In this document: in pieces, positions 42,296-50,549 of the stretch
Position numbering within the stretch: position 1 is the first letter of the stretch
Layout: every line of letters begins with the position of its first letter
DNA from: OMII01 sp947467385
GTDB taxonomy: Bacteria; Bdellovibrionota_C; UBA2361; OMII01
Assembly: GCA_044360075.1 (NCBI GenBank)
Contig: JBIKLA010000011.1
Coordinates: forward strand, 49,645 to 113,644
Direction: 5' to 3'
Length of the DNA stretch: 64,000 nt
The notes under the pieces: generated by a model
What the model saw: only the letters and a program-made list of their open reading frames with translations
Told to the model about the DNA's origin: nothing
Database searches by the model: none
Program-made: the position numbers and the translations under genes

Positions 42296-43567
42296 ATGGA
42301 GAGAAGGAACGTGGTTGCGGCTACAGACAACGCTACTAAAGATCGACTCGTTCCGGGGGAGGGCATCCGGGCCCTATTCCCATTTTTCTCAGAGGGACCG
42401 GGAGGTTGCTACCTCGATTCCGCGGCTACGACCCAAAAGCCGGCCGTTGTGCTGGACAGCCTGCGGCACGTGCTGGTGCACGCGAACGCCAACGTGCATC
42501 GCGGCGCTTACCGCCTGAGCGCGCTGGCATCTGAGCTGTACGATGATGCCCGGCAGAAAGTTGCCCGAATGATCGGCGCCCCCAGTGAGTGCACAATCGT
42601 CTTCGTGCGCGGGGCAACTGATGCGATTAACCTTGTTGCGCGGGGAGCGGAGCACCTCTTCAGCCCAGGCGACACGATCCTCCTCTCGCTTCTGGAGCAC
42701 CATAGCAACATCGTTCCATGGCAGATGCTGGCCAAGCGCCGCGGCCTTCACATCGCGTTCACCGACATCACGGATGACGGTCGCCTCAATATGGATGACT
42801 TCCGGCAGAAGCTCGCAGCTCTAAAGCCGAAGCTTGTGGCTGTCACACAACTTGCAAATTCGCTCGGAACGGTCACCCCGATTGAGGAGGTGGTCGCCCT
42901 TGCGCAGAAAGCGGGTGCCCAGGTGCTGGTTGATGGCGCGCAGGGAGTAGCGCACCTCGGGGTCGACGTGCAGCGCCTCGGGTGCGACTACTACGTTTTT
43001 TCAGGCCACAAGATGTACGGCCCGACCGGTATTGGGGTGCTCTACGGCCGTCCGGAACGGCTTGAGAAGCTTGAGCCGGTGCAAGGTGGTGGAGACATGA
43101 TCTCATACGTAAGCACCGACGGCTCCGGCTGGGCGGAGGTGCCACAGCGTTTTGAGGCTGGGACCCCCGCCTTTCCAGAGGCGATAGCGCTTGGGACGGC
43201 AGTGGATTTCTTGTCGTCATTCGACCGCAAAAGCCTGATCGCCCACGAGCGCGAGCTCGTTCACGCAGCCTGCGAGATGCTGAGAGGCGAGACGGGGGTG
43301 ACTCTGCATGGGCCGGCTTCGGCCGGAGGAGAGCAGGTGGCGGTGGTGTCGTTCTCGATAGACACCGTTCATCCGCACGACTTTGCCACGATAGCCGACA
43401 CCCACAACGTGCAGGTGCGCGCCGGAAACCACTGCGCAATGCCCACTCTTAGGCGCCTCGGCGTGCAGGCCACAGTTCGGCTTAGCTTCGGTGCCTACTC
43501 ATGCGCGAAGGATCTCGGCGCCGTTCGGGACGCCATTCGGGAAGCCCGCAAGCTCTTTTCGCGCTAG
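42296..43567 (+). CDS. sufS: Cysteine desulfurase, SufS type
   Basis: The class V aminotransferase motifs are present: YLDSAATTQKP, THE-equivalent LEHHSNIVPW, VDGAQGVAH, PLP lysine in SGHKMYGPTG (Lys239) and catalytic Cys380 in RAGNHCAMP. SufS usually has RAGHHCAQP; here the first His is Asn. It takes sulfur from cysteine as a persulfide for Fe-S assembly. No sufB, C, D, E or U is adjacent, so it works with partners encoded elsewhere. The N-terminal ATG at 42296 has a poor binding site; GTG 42311 is an alternative. Confidence 0.9.
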   Translation: MERRNVVAATDNATKDRLVPGEGIRALFPFFSEGPGGCYLDSAATTQKPAVVLDSLRHVLVHANANVHRGAYRLSALASELYDDARQKVARMIGAPSECTIVFVRGATDAINLVARGAEHLFSPGDTILLSLLEHHSNIVPWQMLAKRRGLHIAFTDITDDGRLNMDDFRQKLAALKPKLVAVTQLANSLGTVTPIEEVVALAQKAGAQVLVDGAQGVAHLGVDVQRLGCDYYVFSGHKMYGPTGIGVLYGRPERLEKLEPVQGGGDMISYVSTDGSGWAEVPQRFEAGTPAFPEAIALGTAVDFLSSFDRKSLIAHERELVHAACEMLRGETGVTLHGPASAGGEQVAVVSFSIDTVHPHDFATIADTHNVQVRAGNHCAMPTLRRLGVQATVRLSFGAYSCAKDLGAVRDAIREARKLFSR

Positions 43568-44151
43568 TCGCCCGACTGGCGCATCGTGACCCAGCGAATC
43601 ATGACTATCGCCAAAAAGTTATAGGCGCCGTGCGCCACCATCACGGCAGCAAGCGACTGAGTCAGCGCGTGGAGGATCCATAGATAGAGCCCAACCAGGG
43701 TGTACAGGGGCATCATTCCCCCGAAGCGGCGAAAGTTGCCTATAAAGTGCACACCCGCAAACATCGCGCTCGTCACGACCGCAGCTGCTGCCGCACCTCC
43801 GGCGGCCATGGCGATCTGATTGAGGACACCCCTAAAAAACAGCTCCTCCGCAAAGCCAGAGAGGATTGCGATCACGAGCGCAATGAGGGGCGGCGTGTGC
43901 CGGCAAAGGGGTATGATGACTTCTCGGCTGAAGCGCGAATACACCGACGTCGGGCGCGCCAGGCTGAGCCTCCACAGCAGGTTATTGAGCGCAAGGAGCG
44001 GCAGGGCTGCCGCCGCACCTAGTAGCAAAGATGCGGGGGTGGCCGCGAAGCTGATAGAAAGCGATCGCCACTCTATGAGCGCATACGAGAGGGCGATGAG
44101 TAGGCCCTCTGTCAGTACCGCCGCAGTGAGTATGGCTCGTTTCGCTGACAC
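43564..44151 (-). CDS. CPBP-family intramembrane metalloprotease
   Basis: About five to six membrane helices are predicted in 195 residues, with EELFFRG (about 103-109), FAGVHFI and HGAYNF marking the CPBP/Rce1-like active site. These glutamate proteases cleave membrane-anchored substrates or help process prenylated proteins; in bacteria some give bacteriocin immunity. It overlaps the sufS end by 4 bases, convergent. The start is GTG 44151. Confidence 0.82.
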   Translation of the reverse strand: MSAKRAILTAAVLTEGLLIALSYALIEWRSLSISFAATPASLLLGAAAALPLLALNNLLWRLSLARPTSVYSRFSREVIIPLCRHTPPLIALVIAILSGFAEELFFRGVLNQIAMAAGGAAAAAVVTSAMFAGVHFIGNFRRFGGMMPLYTLVGLYLWILHALTQSLAAVMVAHGAYNFLAIVMIRWVTMRQSGD

Positions 44152-44166
44152 GCGTCGTTCCGTAGC

Positions 44167-44763
44167 CTAAAGGCGGTGAGGAGCTTTCTTGAGCTCAAGA
44201 CATTCCAGAAGCGCCTTAGCTGCGTCGGTGAGGGCGATTCGTCGCACCTCATTAAGCTCTTCCGCGAAGGCGAACTTGGTGGTGAGCCCAAACTTGGCGT
44301 CTCCGGAGCACTGCCGCAAAACCTCACCCGTGGGGGAGCGCAAAGTGCCGGAGAGCACTGTGGAGGCTTTTGGGCGGCGCACGATCGCGTAGCAGTAGCC
44401 GGAGACGGTGAAATCCTCGATTACCACGTCGAGGCGATACGCCGGGGCAGAAGCCTGGTCGGGCGCTACTGCCCGGTATCCGCGTAGCCCAACCTGAACC
44501 TTCAGGCTATCCATGACGTCTGAGACCAGAGAAGGGGTATATACCCGGGTTACCGGCACGGCCGTCAGGAACTGGTACCCACGATGGCCCCGAACATGGG
44601 CGTCATCGATGGTGACGGCTATCTCGGCATCCGCCAGGCCCTCAAGCCGGGCGGTAGCAGGAGGCGGGGTCAGCGGGGGCAACTCGGTAGAAAAACAGCC
44701 GGTTAGGGCATACGCCAGCGCCGCCATCCAGGTTCGTATAGTATAGGGGGAGTTATTCTCCAT
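44167..44763 (-). CDS. Lipoprotein of unknown function
   Basis: MENNSPYTIRTWMAALAYAL followed by TGCFS gives a lipoprotein signal with lipobox LTGC. The mature part contains AEIAVTIDDAHVRG, then a segment TPSLVSDVMDSLKVQVGLRG and a beta-rich core, a pattern similar to YajG-type lipoproteins, though that similarity is weak. The ATG at 44763 begins the signal; the longer frame to 44907 runs into the divergent gene. It precedes the CPBP protease by 15 bases on the same strand. Confidence 0.68.
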   Translation of the reverse strand: MENNSPYTIRTWMAALAYALTGCFSTELPPLTPPPATARLEGLADAEIAVTIDDAHVRGHRGYQFLTAVPVTRVYTPSLVSDVMDSLKVQVGLRGYRAVAPDQASAPAYRLDVVIEDFTVSGYCYAIVRRPKASTVLSGTLRSPTGEVLRQCSGDAKFGLTTKFAFAEELNEVRRIALTDAAKALLECLELKKAPHRL

Positions 44764-44884
44764 AGGGGGGCGCCCTGGCTCTTCAGTAGGATCGGGTGTA
44801 GCGGTACGATAGACCAGAGGGTACTTGGCTGCTAGTGGGCCTTTGCGTGCCGGCCAGGGACCTCCGTCGACAAGTAGCTTAGCA

Positions 44885-46243
44885 ATGACAAGATCATCAT
44901 CAGACAAGAAGGAGCGAATAGACCTCGGGCTCTCGGCGCTCCTCGATCAGATCACTCCACCGAGCGCCCAGCCAGCAGTGGCCACCGAACCCGTCCGGCC
45001 AGTGCAGTCCAGCGAACCCGTTGCTGCAGAAGAGAGCGAGATGCAATGCCTGCTGCGGCAGAAGCGGTGGCAGGAGATCCTCGTGAGGGCCGAGCAAGAG
45101 ATGGCCCAGGGGTCGCCCGCAGAGGCTCGGCTGTGGTGGATTCGCGGGCACCTTGGCGCCTTGTCGATGCCGGTTTCGCTTCTCATCTCGCCGTTCGAGG
45201 AGGTGGCGCGGGAAATGTCGTCCGGCTCCCCCTCGGCTGAGGTTAAGGCTCTCCTTGAGGACACGGGACTCTGCATTCTGGAGCGTATGGAGCAGGTCGG
45301 AGAGCGGGAGCAGGTGCTCGCGTTTCGGAACGTCCTTACCATTTACGGCGTGGCGTCGGTGCCGGGCACGCTGGGCAAGGAGCGGCGGAGCTGGACGCTG
45401 GCACAGGATGCGCGCGCAGCCTCGCGCGTCAACTTGGTCAGCGCTGTGCCTATTCCGGTGCCTGCCGTGCCGGAGACGCGCCCATCGCCGAAACGGCGCA
45501 TTGGCACAATGGCGGCGGCGCTGTGCGCTGCAGCACTCGCTCTCGGCATCGCGCTTCGGTGGGGGATGCTCTACGGGCCGACCACTTTAGCAAAAGAGTC
45601 TTTTATTCAGGAGTCGGTGGCGCTCCAGCAGACCTTCCCTGAGCTTGAGCCACGTGATCCGGTCGGCAACCTGAGCGCGCTTTTCTACGCGATCGATGAG
45701 CCGGCGGCCGCCACAAACTCTGCCAATTCCGCCGCCCCGCAACCCGCCCCCGGCCAAGAGCAGGGCAAGGACGCCCCGGTGCCTTCGGGCCCCCCGCCGC
45801 CCGCTGCAGTTGAGCAGAAGCCTCGGGCGCTTGAGAAGATCAACACAAAGGGGCCTGTCGAGGGCCGGGAGTATCGCGAAGGGGTGGACCGCAGTAATAC
45901 GGGCGATAATCCGCGGCTGCCAGGGGCACCAGGGAGGCGTGACGGCAGCAGCCCCAATCAGCCGGCAGCACGGACCCCGTTCGACCGGGATGTGCAGGGG
46001 AAGCTGTATCAGGTCACTGTTCGCACAAATGTAGTGTCGAGCCCGAGCTACGTCTCGAAGGTCATGGGTCGCTTAGAGCCGGGAGACCAGGTGCTCGTCG
46101 ATGGCAGGGTTGGGGAGTGGTTCCGAGTTCGCTCTCGGCAAGGAAAGGACGGTTACGTTCTCGCACAGAACGCCACTGCCGTGGGCCGCCCGCGCCGCGA
46201 GGTGGATCTCCCATTGCCGGACGCAAACGGCATGCCTCGATGA
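44885..46243 (+). CDS. Single-pass membrane protein with C-terminal SH3-like domain
   Basis: The first 210 residues look cytosolic and helical, followed by one membrane helix (about 225-245, AAALCAAALALGIALRW). A Pro/Ala/Gln-rich linker of about 100 residues leads to a bacterial SH3 domain at about 370-445 (YQVTVRTNVVSSPSYVSKVM, then GEWFRVRSRQGKDGYVLA). Such SH3 domains often bind peptidoglycan stem peptides, so the C-terminus is probably periplasmic. It may sense or tether to the wall; no partner is known. The ATG at 44885 is the likely start. It is divergent from the lipoprotein gene. Confidence 0.75.
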   Translation: MTRSSSDKKERIDLGLSALLDQITPPSAQPAVATEPVRPVQSSEPVAAEESEMQCLLRQKRWQEILVRAEQEMAQGSPAEARLWWIRGHLGALSMPVSLLISPFEEVAREMSSGSPSAEVKALLEDTGLCILERMEQVGEREQVLAFRNVLTIYGVASVPGTLGKERRSWTLAQDARAASRVNLVSAVPIPVPAVPETRPSPKRRIGTMAAALCAAALALGIALRWGMLYGPTTLAKESFIQESVALQQTFPELEPRDPVGNLSALFYAIDEPAAATNSANSAAPQPAPGQEQGKDAPVPSGPPPPAAVEQKPRALEKINTKGPVEGREYREGVDRSNTGDNPRLPGAPGRRDGSSPNQPAARTPFDRDVQGKLYQVTVRTNVVSSPSYVSKVMGRLEPGDQVLVDGRVGEWFRVRSRQGKDGYVLAQNATAVGRPRREVDLPLPDANGMPR

Positions 46244-46256
46244 CGCGCGCCGGATC

Positions 46257-46317
46257 GCCTGCAGAGCAACCCGGCTCTCGCCTGCAGAGCAACCCGGCTC
46301 TCGCCTGCAGAGCAACA
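46257..46317. repeat. 23-base tandem repeat, 2.6 copies
   Basis: A 23-base unit beginning GCCTGCAGAGCAACCC and ending GGCTCTC is repeated at 46257-46279 and 46280-46302, with a partial third copy to 46317. It lies right after the SH3-protein stop. The inner CAGAGC and GCTCT parts can pair, so each unit may fold. The copy number could vary between strains. Confidence 0.85.
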
Positions 46318-46386
46318 GGGTCGCCGAGGCCTCGCTTAGGAGGTTTCCTAATAGGATTGGTGTGGTGGAAGAGAAATGCAAAGTGC

Positions 46387-46423
46387 CTCCGACGTGCGCA
46401 CGAGAACACGGCGCACGTCGGAG
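46387..46423 (-). terminator. Perfect 13-bp hairpin downstream of the cold-shock gene
   Basis: CTCCGACGTGCGC (46387-46399) pairs with GCGCACGTCGGAG (46411-46423). On the minus strand it is followed by a moderately T-rich stretch (CACTTTGCATTTCTC) and lies 14 bases after the csp stop. Confidence 0.55.
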
Positions 46424-46436
46424 CCAAGGTCAGAAA

Positions 46437-46754
46437 CTAATCGGCCGATTCCTCGGTCGAGCCCGCAGTTGATTCCTCAACCTGCTCGGAAGACGCCGAA
46501 GCGTCTGCCTCGACCTCGTCAGCCTTCTTGGTCCTCAGGACCCGAGAAGCCTGGAGACCCTTCGGTCCCTCCTTAAGCTCGTACTCGACGGTCTCGCCAT
46601 CCTTGAGAGTCTTGAACCCCTCGGACGCGATTACCGAATAATGGACGAAAACATCTCGGCCGCTTGTGTGCTCGATGAAGCCAAAACCTTTGGCATCATT
46701 AAACCACTTTACTACACCTTTCAGTGTACCCGACTCAGACTCAGACTCAGACAT
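46437..46754 (-). CDS. Cold-shock domain protein with acidic C-terminal tail
   Basis: Residues 9-75 form a CspA domain: VVKWFNDAKGFGFI (RNP1) and DVFVHYSVI (RNP2), followed by EGPKGLQASRV. It binds single-stranded RNA or DNA and melts mRNA structure. The N-terminus has a short acidic Ser/Glu repeat and the C-terminal 30 residues are strongly acidic (Glu, Asp, Ser, Ala), unlike the 65-70-residue minimal CspA. GGGAG lies upstream of the ATG. It is transcribed toward the 13-bp hairpin. Confidence 0.93.
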   Translation of the reverse strand: MSESESESGTLKGVVKWFNDAKGFGFIEHTSGRDVFVHYSVIASEGFKTLKDGETVEYELKEGPKGLQASRVLRTKKADEVEADASASSEQVEESTAGSTEESAD

Positions 46755-47258
46755 ACCAACTGACTCCCGCTAAAAAACTCACGGTTTTAAAAACCTACCA
46801 CATTCGTTTCAGGTTACAATACTGCAGTATGGACAGCGTTTCACTGCCCATGGAAGTTGAGATTCGTGAAGTGGGGAGAGCGTTCCAACTTTTTCGGTCG
46901 CTTTGGGGCACAAACTGGGAAGCTCTGTGCGGATTAGGAACGGCTACCCAGAGGACCTAACAATGCCCAACAAAAAGAGGCCCTTACAGCAACAGGCGCG
47001 AAGGACCATCCCTCGCTCGTCCGACTGGAGAGTCGGCACACGGTGCATTGATAAGGGGCTAATCCAACAGGTATAGTGTCGGGAACCTACACAGCCCACG
47101 TGAGCCCTCCTTGGCTCAACCCCCTGCCGGAAGGAGCCCCGGAAACTTCGGCATAGAGGGCTGTCCGGCTGAAACCGTCTCGTGATTTTTAGGCCCTGCA
47201 AGAGGTCGGAATCGAGCGGATTGGGGAAAACAAGCGCATATCTTCGGCCTGGATTTGG
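46755..47258. other. 504-base gap between csp and the hybrid kinase
   Basis: This gap must hold divergent promoters. It contains the 12-base palindrome ATACTGCAGTAT (46819-46830) and two short plus-strand frames: 46829-46960 (43 codons, no binding site) and 46963-47076. Around 47040-47190 the sequence has several short GC stems; I could not match it to a known RNA class. Confidence 0.4.
46963..47076 (+). CDS. Possible 37-residue basic peptide
   Basis: A short frame begins MPNKKRPLQQQARR and ends GLIQQV. GAGG lies eight bases before the ATG, which is the main support. It is Arg/Gln-rich and matches no family I know. It lies upstream of the hybrid kinase and might be a leader peptide. Weak candidate. 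Confidence 0.25.
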   Translation: MPNKKRPLQQQARRTIPRSSDWRVGTRCIDKGLIQQV

Positions 47259-48719
47259 ATGTCGGAACACACACTCGCCTCGATTTTGGAAACGCTTCCG
47301 GAGCCGCACTGCGTTCTTGCGCGCGACCTGACATGCATCGATCTCAACAGCGCTTTCTCCGGGCTTCTCGGAACCTCAACCGACCAGGTGCGGGGCGAGA
47401 AGGCGACGAAATTCTGGCACGATGCGCGGGCAGCTCGCTGGGAGACCCGTGAGTTTCGGGCTGAGTTCCGTTCCAAGAACGGCTCGACTCGGGTGGTGAA
47501 GCTTGCCTCGTATGCTGGAGACGTTCTCGTCATTCGCGTGCTCGCCTCGCTTTCTGAGGAGCAGTCCACCTTAGTTTTTCACAACCAGCGGCTGGAGACC
47601 CTCGGCATGCTGGCGGGAGGGGTCGCGCACGATTTCAATAACATTCTGACCGGAATGCTCGGGCACGTTGCGTACCTGCGCCATGTCTTGCCGCAGAAGG
47701 GTGACCATGCTGAGTCGCTCGCGGCGATGGAGGAGGGGGCCCTGCGCGCCTCCGCGCTCACTCAGCAGATCCTCAAGTTCTCAAAGATCGACTCGAAGGA
47801 GGCAACAACGAGGGTCGACATCGGCGATGTGGTGACGCGGGTTCTGACGCTCGTGAAGAGCTCCATCCCGGCTAATATCGAGATCGCGTGGGCTCCACAA
47901 AAGACAGGTCTCTCGATCATAGCTTCGGAAGCGCAGCTCACGCAGATAGTCATAAACCTCATCGTCAACGCCCGAGACGCCATTAAGGGAGCCGGAAAGA
48001 TAGCGATCTCGCTCACGGAGCGCTGCCCGAATGATCAGGTAACGCGGCTCTTCGGGGCGGAACCGCCGGCGCCGGCTTACGGGGCCGTGGTGGTGAGAGA
48101 CTCTGGTGAGGGGATGGATGAGGAGGTTAAGGCCAAGCTGTTCCAGCCATACTTCACGACAAAGAGGGAGCAGGGCACTGGCCTGGGCCTCTTCACTATC
48201 AACGCAATCGTCAATCAACTTGGCGGCGCGATTGAGGTCGATTCGGCCCGGGGCGTGGGCACGGAGTTCCGCATAGTCCTGCCGGTTGTTGCGGAAGCAG
48301 CACAGCCCGAGCAAAAAAGCAGCACTGAGAGCACGGGGCCGGCGCGCGGCAAGGGCGAACGCGTGCTCGTAGTCGACGACGAGTACGCGGTGCGCAACGT
48401 GCTGGGGCTCAGCCTCTCGCACCTCGGGTACAAGGTAGAGACGGCCGCATCCGGGCTTGAGGCGGTGGAAAAATTCTCGGACGGCGGCGTGCCGTTTGAT
48501 CTGGTGATTCTCGATCTCCTCATGCCGGGGCTCTCTGGCGAGGAGGTTTTCATGCGACTGCGCGGGCTTGACCCGAGGGTGAAGGTGCTGATCGTAAGCG
48601 GCTTCAGCTCCGAGCAGGTCGTGCAGCGGATCCTCGAGGTAGGCGGGCGCGACTTCATCCAGAAGCCGTTCTCGATAGACGTGTTGGCAAGAAAAGTTCG
48701 TGGGTGCTTGGGTGATTAA
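47259..48719 (+). CDS. Hybrid sensor histidine kinase with C-terminal receiver
   Basis: A PAS-like N-terminal segment (about 1-95, PHCVLARDLTCIDLNSAFSG) leads to a HisKA box VAHDFNNILTGMLGH with His at about 123, an HATPase domain (NLIVNARDAI, DSGEGMD, GTGLGLF) and a receiver domain from about 365 with the phosphorylatable Asp near 418 (LVILDLLMPG) and Lys in IQKPFS. HDFNN kinases of this class often work without membrane segments, and none is seen here. The signal is unknown. The next gene, dus, overlaps its end by 8 bases. Confidence 0.9.
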   Translation: MSEHTLASILETLPEPHCVLARDLTCIDLNSAFSGLLGTSTDQVRGEKATKFWHDARAARWETREFRAEFRSKNGSTRVVKLASYAGDVLVIRVLASLSEEQSTLVFHNQRLETLGMLAGGVAHDFNNILTGMLGHVAYLRHVLPQKGDHAESLAAMEEGALRASALTQQILKFSKIDSKEATTRVDIGDVVTRVLTLVKSSIPANIEIAWAPQKTGLSIIASEAQLTQIVINLIVNARDAIKGAGKIAISLTERCPNDQVTRLFGAEPPAPAYGAVVVRDSGEGMDEEVKAKLFQPYFTTKREQGTGLGLFTINAIVNQLGGAIEVDSARGVGTEFRIVLPVVAEAAQPEQKSSTESTGPARGKGERVLVVDDEYAVRNVLGLSLSHLGYKVETAASGLEAVEKFSDGGVPFDLVILDLLMPGLSGEEVFMRLRGLDPRVKVLIVSGFSSEQVVQRILEVGGRDFIQKPFSIDVLARKVRGCLGD

Positions 48720-49749
48720 GCAGTATCAGGTCCGCAACATAACGGTGTCCCCAGGCCTTGTGCTCTCGCCGATGAGCGGCGTGACGACGCGCCCCTTCAG
48801 GCGCCTTATCAAGGAGTTTAACCCCGGCGCAGTAGGTCTGGTTGTGAGCGAGTTCGTGTCGGTAGAAGGAATGACGCGCGGCTCGCGGCGCACGCTCGAA
48901 ATGATGAAGTTCTCGGCCGACGAGCGGCCGTATTGCGTGCAGATATTCGGCTACGACGTCGATCGCATGCGCGATGCGGCCCTCATGGTTCAGGACATCG
49001 GGGCTGACATGGTGGACATCAACTGCGGATGCCCGGCGCCCAAGGTGGTCAAGCGTGGGGGAGGGTGTGAGCTCATGCGCCAGCCCGAGCACCTGCAGAA
49101 GATTGTAAGGGGGGTCAAATCGGCAATCTCGATACCCCTGACGCTTAAGATGCGCTCAGGCTGGGACGAAAGCTCCCGAAACGCCATCGACCTGGCCAAG
49201 ATGGTGGTCAGCGAGGGCGTTGAGGCGATAACGGTGCATGGCCGGACGCGCTCCCAGCTCTATCGCGGCGAGGCCGACTGGTCACTCGTTGAGCAGGTGG
49301 CAGACGCGGTTTCCGTTCCGGTGCTCGGCAGTGGCGATGTGGTTGACCACGTTTCGGCCGCGGCACGCCTGCGCGGCAAAGTTGCAGGCCTCTTCATCGG
49401 CAGGGCAAGCATGTGGAACCCGCTCGTTTTCAGCGAGATTATGGCAGGAAGCCCAAGTGCGCTGAGCGGCAACGAGAAGCTTATGCTGCAAATCCTCTTC
49501 CGCTACATAGAGCTCCTTAAGGAGGACTTCCCCGAGAGCTCGTGCGGAGGAAAGCTCAAGCAGCTCGCGTCGCAGATGTGCCGGGGGACGGCCTGGAGGA
49601 AGACACTCCTGACGCTTAACTCGATATGTGAGCAGGTGCGGCTTCTTGAGCTGGTGCAGTCCGGCGGTTTCAGGAATAGTACGCCTGCGGCCGAAGAGCT
49701 CGAGAGCTCTCCAAGCACTTCGGACATGACGTGCGAAAGCTTTGCGTAA
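48712..49749 (+). CDS. dusB: tRNA-dihydrouridine synthase, DusB-like
   Basis: The FMN barrel motifs fit Dus enzymes: LSPMSGVTTRPFRRL, DINCGCPAPKVVKRGGG with the catalytic Cys, LKMRSGWD, ITVHGRTRSQLYRG and GSGDV. It reduces uridine in the D-loop of tRNA with NADPH. GTG 48712 and GTG 48700 are both possible starts and both overlap the kinase gene. DusB versus DusA/C is assigned by general resemblance only. Confidence 0.9.
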   Translation: MIKQYQVRNITVSPGLVLSPMSGVTTRPFRRLIKEFNPGAVGLVVSEFVSVEGMTRGSRRTLEMMKFSADERPYCVQIFGYDVDRMRDAALMVQDIGADMVDINCGCPAPKVVKRGGGCELMRQPEHLQKIVRGVKSAISIPLTLKMRSGWDESSRNAIDLAKMVVSEGVEAITVHGRTRSQLYRGEADWSLVEQVADAVSVPVLGSGDVVDHVSAAARLRGKVAGLFIGRASMWNPLVFSEIMAGSPSALSGNEKLMLQILFRYIELLKEDFPESSCGGKLKQLASQMCRGTAWRKTLLTLNSICEQVRLLELVQSGGFRNSTPAAEELESSPSTSDMTCESFA

Positions 49750-49779
49750 GGCCAAAGAAGAAAGGGACAGGTTTCGAGA

Positions 49780-50532
49780 GTGCTCAGGATTAACAACGTC
49801 TACCGAAGCTTCGGAAGCAAGGAGGTGCTCAACGGAGTTACCCTTACTCTGAAGCCAGCCTCGCTTACAGGGCTCATCGGCCCGAGCGGCGGGGGAAAGA
49901 GCATACTCCTGAAGATTATCGCCAACACTGCCCGCGCATCGTCCGGATCGGTCACCTTTGACGAGGGCCTCTCTACGGCGGACGTGGGCCTCATGTTCCA
50001 GGAGGGGGCGCTCTTCGACTCTTTATCGGTGTACGACAACGTGGCCTTCCCGCTTGTCGGCGGCAAGGTCCCCACGAACTCGCTCCCGGTTGATGAGCGC
50101 GAGGATGTGTGCGACAAGGTTAGTGAGATCCTGGCTCGGGTCGGGCTTTCGCGCGCAGCGTACAAGATGCCCGGGCAGATTAGCGGCGGCATGCGCCGGC
50201 GCGTGTCCTTGGCCCGGGCACTTGTTAGCCGCCCGAAGATACTGCTTCTGGACGACCCGACGAGCGGGCTTGATCCAGTCGCGAGCAGTGTCATCATCGA
50301 CCTGATTGTGGAGCTGCACCGTGAGTACCGCCCGATCACGATGATTGTAAGCCACGACCTGCGTCGGCTCCTGCCAGTTGTTGAGCGCATCGTCGGGCTC
50401 TTTGACGGAGCCATCAGCTTCGACGGCTCCCTGGATGATCTGCGGCAGGGCGCCTCCGCTTCCATTCGTAGTTTTGTGTCCTGCCGCTTCGAGCTCGGCA
50501 GCCCTGCCATTGAGCAGGTCCCCACCGTCTAG
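49780..50532 (+). CDS. ABC transporter ATPase of the MlaF/Mkl type, without its permease
   Basis: Walker A GPSGGGKS, Q-loop LMFQEGALFDSLSVYDNVAF, signature SGGMRRR, Walker B ILLLDDPTSGLDP and switch VSHDL are intact. The FQEGALFDSL run is typical of MlaF-type ATPases that energise MCE phospholipid transport. No MlaE permease or MCE protein is adjacent, so it must pair with a membrane partner encoded elsewhere. The start is GTG 49780 with GGGACAGG upstream. Confidence 0.85.
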   Translation: MLRINNVYRSFGSKEVLNGVTLTLKPASLTGLIGPSGGGKSILLKIIANTARASSGSVTFDEGLSTADVGLMFQEGALFDSLSVYDNVAFPLVGGKVPTNSLPVDEREDVCDKVSEILARVGLSRAAYKMPGQISGGMRRRVSLARALVSRPKILLLDDPTSGLDPVASSVIIDLIVELHREYRPITMIVSHDLRRLLPVVERIVGLFDGAISFDGSLDDLRQGASASIRSFVSCRFELGSPAIEQVPTV

Positions 50533-50549
50533 CAAAGGTTCGGCAACTC

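Noticed and set aside
46819..46830. ATACTGCAGTAT as a LexA (SOS) box
   Set aside because: It keeps CTG and CAG adjacent rather than separated by ten bases, so it does not match the enterobacterial SOS box; left as an unexplained palindrome.
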